64,000 nt of DNA, from positions 124,001-188,000 of the forward strand of contig NZ_CP113977.2 in NCBI RefSeq assembly GCF_026870175.2, written 5' to 3'. Below are positions 50,540 to 58,479 of this stretch, in pieces. Under the pieces are notes generated by a model that saw nothing but the letters and a program-made list of their open reading frames with translations, did no database searches and was not told the origin of the DNA. The translations under genes and the position numbers were made by a program. The stretch is from Flavobacterium aestivum. GTDB taxonomy: Bacteria; Bacteroidota; Bacteroidia; Flavobacteriales; Flavobacteriaceae. Each line of letters begins with the position of its first letter. Position 1 is the first letter of the stretch.

Positions 50540-53500
50540 ATGACCTTAGCACAAAAATTCAATTGTTTAAACGGAAATATAGTTTCAAGAATTGACCTTG
50601 AAAAGTTACTTGAATTTGCCCAAAAAGAGCAGCATAGCCTAATAGAGAAAAGAATAACGAAAGTGCTTGACGCTTTTGCGGGTGATTCTTTCGCCATTGA
50701 AATAAACAGCCCTGTAGAACCTTACGGATTAAGCGGAGTTGATGCCGATATGCTTTTGCCGACATTGGAATATATTTCCGAGAAGGATAACGAAGGGCTT
50801 GGGAAAGCCGTTTCGCCTAATGAAATCTATGATTATATCACCAATTTGATACTTAACACTATTGATAAGGTGGGGCATTTGCCTTGGCAAAAAGAATGGA
50901 AAGGTTCGGGAACTTCAAGGGGTGCCAAAAATTATGTTTCGGACAAAGAGTATACGGGAGCAAATTTCATTCTCAATTTTGACGTTGTATATGATGAAAA
51001 CGGGGAACCGTATTTAGTTCCTATTCAATTTAAACAGCCCTATTATTTGACTTTCAACCAAATAAAGGAAGCCAATGCAACCCTAAACGAAGGTGCCAAA
51101 GCCAGACGTGTTATTTATTATACCCTTCTTTTTAGTTACAGCAATCACAATGGCTTAGCTTTTAAGACCACTGACAAGGCAAAATGGATTGAATTTATTA
51201 AAAGTAATAACCTCGATAAAACTGATTTAGATAAAAACAGTTTTAAAATTCCGATTATCAAATATTACAATCTCTATCGTGCTGACCATTGTACGGGATT
51301 AAAGTTCAAGGAAGATAACACAACAACTAAAGAGGTTGACCCTATTGATAGTGCTCAGGCTATTATTGACGGGTATCCTAACCCACCCCGATATACTTTT
51401 GAAGGTGATAAAGCGGTGTACTATCCTATGGAAGACCGTCTAAATATGCCGAGCATTACTGCTTTTTCGAGTGAGCAATTTTATTATGCTACTTATTTCC
51501 ATGAAGCAATTCATAGTACCGGACATTCTAAACGATTGAACAGAGGGAATGACACCCGAATAAGAGACGGTTCCAAAGAAGACAGAAAAGCGTATGCTTT
51601 TGAGGAATTGGTGGCTGAACTGGGTGCGGTTTTCCTATGTGGGGAATCGGGTATTTTATTTCACACCAAAGAAAATTCCGCTAAGTATCTCAAAGGTTGG
51701 AATAATAGATTAGTGGATGAATTAAGTAATGATAACCGTTTCTTTCTCAAGGCGAGTGCTCAGGCACAAAAAGGGGCAAATCATATTCTAGGACGTGAGA
51801 AGGAAAAGGAGAAAGAAGATGAAGAAACTGAAGACTCGGAACCCTACTCCCGAATCAATAAAAAAGCTTCCAATTATGGAAAAAAGAAAGCGTTTGTGTC
51901 GAAAAAAAATCGTTTTGTAAAACCTTTCTCCGTTAATGATATTCCGTACAACACAGCATACCACGCCTATACTGGTACGAGTTTTAGTCCCGAAAAAAGG
52001 GCTGAAAATGAACAAAAAGGTTATGTTCAATTCATGGAGCACGTTTGGGAGCAACAAATGAAAATTGCCGAGAAAAACGATTTGCTTTCTGTTTTTGAAG
52101 AACGCTTTCTACGATTTAAAGAAGGGTATTTATCCCATACTCTCGCCTATTTAAAAAGCCGACACGGTCTTTTCTCTACTATGATTGCTGGTAGTTCGAA
52201 TTTCCCCGTAGCTCGTATGCGCAAAAAAAATGCGGTAGTTGACAGCCGATTAAACGCTTTGGTTGAATATGGTAAAAAATACCAAAATCTATTTGCAAAG
52301 GAATTAAAGCCTGTTATTATAAAAACGGGTTCACAAACTGCCCTTTCACAACTCGAGATTAAGTTAAAAAAAGAAGAAGAGCAGCATCAAAGGACGCTTG
52401 ATTTTAATGCTGTCATGCGTAAAAAAATATCGGACGAACAAAAAAAAGATGAACTTTTAAAAAAGGGGTTTTCACAAGATTTCATTGATAAAGCTTATAA
52501 AAGTGGATTTACGACTTTGGGAAGTTATGTTAGTACGAATGCATTGGCTCGTATCCGCAATCTAAAAGCCCAAATTGAACTGGAGAAAAAATTGAACGTA
52601 AAGAAAGAAGAGGGCAATAAAGAAAAAGATTTTGACGGCGGAAAAGTGGTTTGGAATTATGATATAAACCGTCTTCAGTTGCTTTTTGAGGACAAACCCA
52701 ATGAAGCAATTAGAACGGCTTTAAAAAGAAGTGGATTAGCGTTTAAATGGTCACCAAAAGAGGGTGCTTGGCAAAGACAATTAAACACTTTTGATAAACA
52801 CAATTGGAAACTACTGCTTGCAGTTATTCCGAGTTTGGAAACTAAAGCCGGTGATTCAGAAAAAAAAGAAAGTTCCATTACAACAAAAGGGTTAAACGCC
52901 CCAAAGGTGGCTACAAAACCCGAAGTAAAAAAACAAATGGGGTGTACCCCAAAGGTTACTCCAGAGAAAAATGTAAACAAAAATTCACTTGCCTACAAAA
53001 TGGCAAACCGACCAAAGGATGTGCCCTTTTTCAATATTGACAACAAGGACATTGCTGATTTTCTAGGACAAATAGAGCGTAAAGAAAAAGAAAGTATTGT
53101 GATTTCGCTCACGGGTGGTCAGGGGTCAATGAAAACAAGAATGTGTTTTCAGTTTATGAATGCCCTAGCCCAATTTTATAAAGTCGGACATGCCAGTATC
53201 GAAGAGCATCCCGAAAGCTCTTTGTATTATGCCAAAGCCGAGGAATATTTGAATGCTAAAGCTGTGGAAAATATTGAATGCCCTGAAGTGAAAAGCCTTT
53301 CTGATTTAGAGAAATTAATACAGGACAATGAAATTATTGTCATTGACAGTTTTTCTAAAATGCAGGAAATGTGCAAAGGTTTTGAGATTGATAAAGATTT
53401 ACGTAAAAAATACAATGGTAAATTATTCATTGTCATATTTCAATTAACGACTGATGGCAAAATGCGTGGCGGTAGCAAAAGTCAATTTGATGCGGACATT

Positions 53501-53686
53501 GTTTTGTTTACCGAAAAAATGGCTGACTATAGGGATAACTATATCTATGCCGATAAAAACCGCTACCAAAACAAACCGTTGGACGGTTTGAAATTCAATA
53601 TTTTCAATAAAAAGCTGATACAGGATAATCCCGAAGCTCCGTCAGAACCAAGAGCGAAAAAGAAACTTTCTTTCCTGGTTAATTAA
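50540..53686 (+). CDS. ArdC-type / zincin / RadA-like ATPase fusion protein
   Basis: A 1048-residue protein. Residues about 95-290 are an ArdC N-terminal (DUF1738-like) ssDNA-binding region ('LPWQKEWKGSGTSRGAKNY'). His321-Glu-x-x-His325 in 'YFHEAIHSTGHSKRL' gives the ArdC zincin. A 'NRLQLLFEDKPNEAIRTALK' to 'SPKEGAWQRQL' domain common in mobile-element proteins lies near 710-755. The C-terminus is a RecA/RadA-type ATPase: Walker A 'GGQGSMKT' (859-866), Walker B 'EIIVIDSF', 'MRGGSKSQFDADIVLF' and the RadA-like 'KNRYQ'. It is probably a replication or genome-protection protein; a packaging ATPase role is less likely. Confidence 0.75.
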   Translation: MTLAQKFNCLNGNIVSRIDLEKLLEFAQKEQHSLIEKRITKVLDAFAGDSFAIEINSPVEPYGLSGVDADMLLPTLEYISEKDNEGLGKAVSPNEIYDYITNLILNTIDKVGHLPWQKEWKGSGTSRGAKNYVSDKEYTGANFILNFDVVYDENGEPYLVPIQFKQPYYLTFNQIKEANATLNEGAKARRVIYYTLLFSYSNHNGLAFKTTDKAKWIEFIKSNNLDKTDLDKNSFKIPIIKYYNLYRADHCTGLKFKEDNTTTKEVDPIDSAQAIIDGYPNPPRYTFEGDKAVYYPMEDRLNMPSITAFSSEQFYYATYFHEAIHSTGHSKRLNRGNDTRIRDGSKEDRKAYAFEELVAELGAVFLCGESGILFHTKENSAKYLKGWNNRLVDELSNDNRFFLKASAQAQKGANHILGREKEKEKEDEETEDSEPYSRINKKASNYGKKKAFVSKKNRFVKPFSVNDIPYNTAYHAYTGTSFSPEKRAENEQKGYVQFMEHVWEQQMKIAEKNDLLSVFEERFLRFKEGYLSHTLAYLKSRHGLFSTMIAGSSNFPVARMRKKNAVVDSRLNALVEYGKKYQNLFAKELKPVIIKTGSQTALSQLEIKLKKEEEQHQRTLDFNAVMRKKISDEQKKDELLKKGFSQDFIDKAYKSGFTTLGSYVSTNALARIRNLKAQIELEKKLNVKKEEGNKEKDFDGGKVVWNYDINRLQLLFEDKPNEAIRTALKRSGLAFKWSPKEGAWQRQLNTFDKHNWKLLLAVIPSLETKAGDSEKKESSITTKGLNAPKVATKPEVKKQMGCTPKVTPEKNVNKNSLAYKMANRPKDVPFFNIDNKDIADFLGQIERKEKESIVISLTGGQGSMKTRMCFQFMNALAQFYKVGHASIEEHPESSLYYAKAEEYLNAKAVENIECPEVKSLSDLEKLIQDNEIIVIDSFSKMQEMCKGFEIDKDLRKKYNGKLFIVIFQLTTDGKMRGGSKSQFDADIVLFTEKMADYRDNYIYADKNRYQNKPLDGLKFNIFNKKLIQDNPEAPSEPRAKKKLSFLVN
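52939..52962 (+). repeat. 24-base motif shared with element 1 (within the ArdC-fusion gene)
   Basis: GGGGTGTACCCC and the adjoining 12 bases match 7879-7902 (minus) with two mismatches. It falls in the linker before the RadA-like domain, where coding constraint is weak. Confidence 0.3.
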
Positions 53687-53737
53687 TCATAAGGTTCACC
53701 AAAAATAAAGACACTAAATATTTTAAAAATCAATCAA

Positions 53738-53983
53738 ATGAAAAACAAAGAATCAAAAAAAACGAATGTTAGAGGACTAAAAAGAGTATGTTCCCGAGTT
53801 TTAAAAAGTACTGGACTTAAAGCAAACGGTACTTTGAAAAAAGGTTTTAAATATCTTAAGGGAGGTAAAATTGTGAAAGTTACCGCAAAAACAACTGTTA
53901 AGAAAAAGGCTCCTAAAAAGAAATCCGCTAAAAAAACTATCAAAAAGAAAGTAGCCAAAAAGAAAAAATCGGTTAAAAAATAA
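53738..53983 (+). CDS. Lysine-rich histone H1-like DNA-condensing protein
   Basis: An 81-residue protein with a compact N-terminal part ('LKANGTLKKGFKYLKGGKIV') and a C-terminal tail of Lys/Ala/Pro repeats ('KKKAPKKKSAKKTIKKKVAK') like the tail of histone H1 or AlgP. It is expected to bind and compact DNA. In a virus-like operon it is a candidate genome-condensing core protein. It is followed after four bases by the last gene of the operon. Confidence 0.7.
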   Translation: MKNKESKKTNVRGLKRVCSRVLKSTGLKANGTLKKGFKYLKGGKIVKVTAKTTVKKKAPKKKSAKKTIKKKVAKKKKSVKK

Positions 53984-53987
53984 GCCA

Positions 53988-54800
53988 ATGAATCCAATAG
54001 TAAAATTCATAAAAGAATCTAACGGAAACGTATCGCTTCTAAAAATTGAGGACGACTCTATTGTTACTTCTTTTAGTCCTACCCAAAACGTGGTTAGAGA
54101 TTTATCTCACCCCAATAAATTTAAAATACAAAGTGAAACTTCTTTTGAGAGCAGCCCTTTTGTTTTAGATTATTGGGAAATTGACGGTTCCGCTTGTGAA
54201 CCTATGATTAATTCATCTAGTTTTGACGGCTTTTTAAAGGAACTTTCGGAAAAATTTTTCTTTGTGAATACTGGAGACGGTCAAGGTGAAGGACAAGTTC
54301 AAGAGGTGCATGTGAATAATTTTCCTCCTGTCCCCTCTTTTTTTAAAGTTTACGAGAGTCCGCAGTATAGGGGAAATGTTTACGGGTTCACCTCTAGCAA
54401 TCAATCCAAAAAATATATTGTCCAGTCGGTTTTTCAGCTTTCAAGTACGTCACAAATTAATTTTTGGTCTCCTAATCATTTTGACAATGAATACGGTTTT
54501 GGTACTATGATGACCGATAGTGCCGAGAGTAGATTAATTCCCTCTATTGATACTTTTCAAATGAACGGTATGTTTATAAAAATTACATCTACTTTTAATT
54601 TTTTTGGTGGTAGGTATCATTTATTACGTTTATACCAAGATGTTAGAACCAATGAGGTGTATTTAATGGCTAATCAAAGTACCGCTATTGGGACTTATAT
54701 TCCTTTTGATTTCTCAACTCTAAAAGCAGTTGACGGGGGATTTTTAATTGAATGCCTTAGTTTAAATCTAAAAATTGAAGTGAGAAATAAGTTTTTCTAG
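53988..54800 (+). CDS. Last protein of the virus-like operon, possible spike or receptor-binding protein
   Basis: A 270-residue, beta-rich protein rich in Ser, Phe and Asn, without signal or membrane segment ('VYGFTSSNQSKKYIVQSVFQ', 'FFGGRYHLLRLYQDV'). No family recognised. Position before a terminator, size and composition would suit a vertex spike. Alternative: an unrelated accessory protein. Confidence 0.45.
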   Translation: MNPIVKFIKESNGNVSLLKIEDDSIVTSFSPTQNVVRDLSHPNKFKIQSETSFESSPFVLDYWEIDGSACEPMINSSSFDGFLKELSEKFFFVNTGDGQGEGQVQEVHVNNFPPVPSFFKVYESPQYRGNVYGFTSSNQSKKYIVQSVFQLSSTSQINFWSPNHFDNEYGFGTMMTDSAESRLIPSIDTFQMNGMFIKITSTFNFFGGRYHLLRLYQDVRTNEVYLMANQSTAIGTYIPFDFSTLKAVDGGFLIECLSLNLKIEVRNKFF

Positions 54801-54828
54801 AATTAAGCTAATTTTTTATTCTGAGAAT

Positions 54829-54859
54829 GGCGGTGCAATTTGTACCGCTATTTTTTTTA
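54829..54859 (+). terminator. Terminator ending the virus-like operon
   Basis: Stem TGGCGGTGCAA / TTGTACCGCTA followed by eight T. The gap up to 55042 otherwise holds only an AT-rich promoter region. Confidence 0.75.
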
Positions 54860-55041
54860 TGGAATGATTCCCTCTATCAAATTTAAAAATAGTTTGACTT
54901 CTTTACAGCAATAGAGACCGATTGTAAAATACAATACACGATTATTACTTTTAATTATTTTTTTAAATAAAAATATTCTTACTTTGTAAAAAGATAAAAG
55001 ATTATCTACAAACATTTTAAGTTAAATATTAAAAAAAAATA

Positions 55042-56445
55042 ATGAAAAACAAATTACAAAGAATTGGAAAAGTAGTACTATGCTGCTTTATTCTAATTGC
55101 ATTAAGTTGCGAGAAAGATAATGCATTAACGGAACAAGATGTCAAGATGATTGAAGCCAAAAGATGGTTTAATCAATATGAATCTAATGGTGCTAATTAT
55201 GAATTATTTCAGAATTTAGATTACGACTGGAATAAAGCGAACATTACAAAGTCAGAAGATGGAATAGAAACTATTATCATACCTGTCAATGAATTAAAAG
55301 AAAATAAAAAAGAAATATGGGAACAGAAATTATATCTTTATAAATTAGACACAGGTGATTATAAAGCACTTTTGTTTGAAATATACCCTAACAAAAATTC
55401 AGAACTAAGCAGTCAATCTATTGATGGGGGAGATTTTAACGGATACATAAGTACTTGGGATTTAAAAATGGGCTTTATTAGAGCTGCTAAATTTGTAGAT
55501 AATCAAGTGGTAGAAAATGGAATTGCGAAAACAGTTTCAATTGACAAAGTTACTGGCAAAGCACCGCCTATCCTTCCTTGTTCTGACGGAAGTTGTAATA
55601 CAGATGGCGGCGGCGGAAATCCAATTCCACTAAGACCAGTTATTATAACGGGTTCTTATACTGGAACTCCAGTGGTTTATACGCCACGCAATCCAGTAAC
55701 TGGAGGGACAAGTCTAGGCGGATATACTTCAATTGGTGGTAATGGTGGTGGTGGAAGCGGAATTACAGCTCCAACACCTGTACAAATTATTAATGCCCTT
55801 ACCGGAAAAGCAAAATGTCTTAATGATTTATTAAATAAAAACGGAAATTCTTTTGTACAAAATTTATTGGCTAATTTCGCAGGAAAATCTGAATTTGATA
55901 TTAAAATTGTTTCAACAGATAAAGTAACTAATTTAGATAAAAATGGAATTCTTAGAGAAATTAACGGAAAAACAATTCATTTACCAGGAAGCACATCAAT
56001 GACAATTGAAATCAGTACTTCTAAAGCAAATGAACATGCTTCTTTAGACGTTGCAAGAACTATTTTACATGAATACATACATGCTGACATTTTTAGAAAG
56101 TTAAATACAGCATCTACTGAAATTGGTAACAGATCAGCAGATTTTAAAGAGACTTATGCTAAATATGAAAATCAACATGGAGCTATGGCAGTATTGTATC
56201 TTAGCAGTATGAAAGAAGCTTTAAAAGAGTTTCATAAATACGTACTTACTGATGATTACAATAAATACACAGCTTATTTTGGAGAAGCACCTAGTGATGC
56301 TTTTTATGAGGCTTTGGCTTGGGGTGGTCTAAGAGATAGTGATGTAAAAGCTTGGACAGATTTGTCAGCAGAAAAAAAAGCAGAAATTGAGAAACTTGCA
56401 AGCAGAGTTCCTCTTTTAAGTAAAACAGTCCCATGTCCTAACTAA
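55042..56445 (+). CDS. Putative zincin lipoprotein
   Basis: A 467-residue protein with a lipoprotein signal ('LCCFILIALSCEKDN'). It has an N-terminal beta/alpha domain, a Gly/Thr/Pro-rich linker (about residues 195-250) and a C-terminal metallopeptidase-like domain with HExxH at residues 343-347 ('ILHEYIHADIFRKL') and 'YEALAWGGLRDSDVKAWTDL'. It lies just outside the virus-like operon with its own promoter region, followed by a small exported protein. It could be a surface toxin or host-modifying cargo. I cannot name a specific family. Confidence 0.65.
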   Translation: MKNKLQRIGKVVLCCFILIALSCEKDNALTEQDVKMIEAKRWFNQYESNGANYELFQNLDYDWNKANITKSEDGIETIIIPVNELKENKKEIWEQKLYLYKLDTGDYKALLFEIYPNKNSELSSQSIDGGDFNGYISTWDLKMGFIRAAKFVDNQVVENGIAKTVSIDKVTGKAPPILPCSDGSCNTDGGGGNPIPLRPVIITGSYTGTPVVYTPRNPVTGGTSLGGYTSIGGNGGGGSGITAPTPVQIINALTGKAKCLNDLLNKNGNSFVQNLLANFAGKSEFDIKIVSTDKVTNLDKNGILREINGKTIHLPGSTSMTIEISTSKANEHASLDVARTILHEYIHADIFRKLNTASTEIGNRSADFKETYAKYENQHGAMAVLYLSSMKEALKEFHKYVLTDDYNKYTAYFGEAPSDAFYEALAWGGLRDSDVKAWTDLSAEKKAEIEKLASRVPLLSKTVPCPN

Positions 56446-56464
56446 CATTATAAAAACATTTATT

Positions 56465-56854
56465 ATGAAAATACTAACAGCAATATTATCTTTCTTTTTT
56501 TTGAGTTCTCTAAAAGCCCAAGAAAAACAAAAAGATACACTATTTTTTAATTATGATAATAAATATATTAATACATATGCAGAACTCCCAAGTCATTTTT
56601 ACTTGGATGATAGCAGCGGTGGTAGTAATGGATCATTTTTCTTTAAAAAAGGAGAAATAAAAAACAATCTAAATCCTAAAAAAATCCTGTCACTTAAAAA
56701 ATTTGTTCATTCTTCAGAATTTTATGAAAAAAAGAAAAAATTAAAGGATGAAAAGCTTGCTGCTTTTTTTAGTAATTATGTTATATTTTTAGTTAAAAAT
56801 ATTGATGAAAAAAAAGAGTATATTCAAGTAGAATCTGGTTTTGAAATCGAATAA
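56465..56854 (+). CDS. Small exported protein paired with the zincin lipoprotein
   Basis: A 129-residue protein with a signal peptide ('LTAILSFFFLSSLKAQEKQK') and a Lys-rich body. It follows the zincin gene by 20 bases, so they are probably co-transcribed. It might be an inhibitor or immunity partner. Function unknown. Confidence 0.5.
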   Translation: MKILTAILSFFFLSSLKAQEKQKDTLFFNYDNKYINTYAELPSHFYLDDSSGGSNGSFFFKKGEIKNNLNPKKILSLKKFVHSSEFYEKKKKLKDEKLAAFFSNYVIFLVKNIDEKKEYIQVESGFEIE

Positions 56855-57032
56855 AAATGTTTGCCTTAATGATGTAATGACATATACACACGTAAATGTT
56901 GTAACTTAGAATAGTCATTGCAAGAATTTTAAACTTCCACAAATTAAGTAGAGGATTTATTCTTTTTTTTAAAAGATAAAATAATTCAATTAATGAAGGA
57001 ATTACTGTTTATTTAATTTATAACACCAATTA

Positions 57033-57071
57033 AAAAAAGGGCTGTCTAAAAATATAGACAGCCCTTTTTTT
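57033..57071. terminator. Bidirectional terminator
   Basis: Stem AAAAAAAGGGCTGTCTA / TAGACAGCCCTTTTTTT between the zincin pair and the converging XRE gene. Confidence 0.8.
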
Positions 57072-57094
57072 ATGTAAACTAAATTTTTATATTA

Positions 57095-57523
57095 TTACTT
57101 ATTGACTAATTTCTCTAAATAAGAGATTTTTTCATTTTTTTCATCTAACAAACGCTCGTAAAGTCTTTTACTTTCTTCGTAAGCTTCAACTAGTTTATCA
57201 AGCGGATTGTAAGTGTAATTTGGAGAAAATCCAGTACAGCTATTTCCAACAACAATATTATTAAAATCGTTGTCATGTATATAATTAAAATAATTTATAA
57301 CCCCTTCTTCCGAAAAGTTTTTGATTGCTTCTACACTAACTCCTAGAGCTTTTGCAACTTCCACAAGTTTTTCTTCTTCTATGGTTTCGCTTGCTTCCAT
57401 ATTAGAAACTGACTGTTGAGTTACACCAATAGCTTTAGCTAATACTTCTTGTTTTATACCTCTAAGCTCTCTTATACGGCTAATATTTCTGCCAATATGC
57501 TTTGTTTTAATTTCTGTGCTCAT
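57095..57523 (-). CDS. XRE-family helix-turn-helix regulator (element 2 copy)
   Basis: A 142-residue close homologue of 28832-29224: same HTH ('NISRIRELRGIKQEVLAKAI', 'SVSNMEASETIEEEKLVEVA'), same 'EAIKNFSEEGVINYFN' segment and C-terminal coiled coil, but with a longer variable stretch between. TATCTTTG lies five bases before the start codon, as in the other copy. It is divergent from the small gene at 57818-58165. Confidence 0.85.
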   Translation of the reverse strand: MSTEIKTKHIGRNISRIRELRGIKQEVLAKAIGVTQQSVSNMEASETIEEEKLVEVAKALGVSVEAIKNFSEEGVINYFNYIHDNDFNNIVVGNSCTGFSPNYTYNPLDKLVEAYEESKRLYERLLDEKNEKISYLEKLVNK

Positions 57524-57817
57524 AGTTCAAAGATATTTAAAATTCTGTAAAAAAAATCAGTTTTGATAAAATACAAGTATGCATTTGTAATATACAATTT
57601 CGAACAGTTTGTTATGTTGTAATCTATTACTTACTTGCATATGGTAAACAAAAATACAAATTTAAAATAGTGTTCAACATCTAAAAAATAAAATATATGA
57701 AACAACTTATATTCTTAAGGTAATAATGAAAATCCGAAAATATTGAAAAGTAAGTTTAATGCAAAGAATTTGAACATCTAAAAAAAGTAAATAATAATGC
57801 TATTAAAATACAAAACT

Positions 57818-58165
57818 ATGGTGACTAATAATATTAAAACCAAACAAAAACTACATGAACTAGTCAGTGCGCTTTATACAACATTTCCACCTGACAAACA
57901 GAAAAAGAATTTATATGCCGTATCATTTACAGTTTATGATTACAGTCACTTAATACTTATTGTATCTGACCTTATAAGTCTTTGTCTGAGCGCCATTAAT
58001 GATGAATCTGAGTGCGGTTCTAGCTCTAAGGCTAAATCAAAAGTCAATATCGCACAAATATTGAATATTGCAATTGAGTTACTTCCCGTAGATGAAGATG
58101 CGTTTTTAGAAAAGTCACAGGAAATATTTTCAAAGATGAGTAGTAATGTTGTCTCAGAAAATTAA
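57818..58165 (+). CDS. Small conserved protein paired with the XRE regulator (element 2 copy)
   Basis: A 115-residue protein starting at ATG 57818 ('MVTNNIKTKQKLHELVSALY'), nearly the same as the product of 29516-29872. The intergenic DNA between it and the XRE gene is also similar to that in element 1, so the whole divergent module was duplicated or acquired twice. Confidence 0.7.
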   Translation: MVTNNIKTKQKLHELVSALYTTFPPDKQKKNLYAVSFTVYDYSHLILIVSDLISLCLSAINDESECGSSSKAKSKVNIAQILNIAIELLPVDEDAFLEKSQEIFSKMSSNVVSEN

Positions 58166-58195
58166 AATTTCTAACGGAGAATTATTATATAAATA

Positions 58196-58228
58196 CAAAA
58201 GATACTTTAAAAAAAGTATCTTTTTTGT
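58196..58228 (+). terminator. Terminator
   Basis: Stem AAAAGATACTT / AAGTATCTTTT plus T-run. The remaining bases up to 58480 are AT-rich with no gene seen. Confidence 0.7.
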
Positions 58229-58479
58229 TTTAAATACATTTTTCTACAAAGGTTATTATATCTACTACTGCAAAGTCTATGAAATATGGGTTTGTCTGAA
58301 TAGTAGAGTTTTATATAGAAAATAAAATGCTCTCTTGATAATTTGCAATAAAAAGAATATTTATATTTGTTAAATAACCGTTAAAAAATAGCATCAAATC
58401 ATATAAAAGTGGAATGATTGTCCCTACTTTTTAGCGATATAAATTAACAATAATTTTATCAAAAATAAAGGATAAATTG

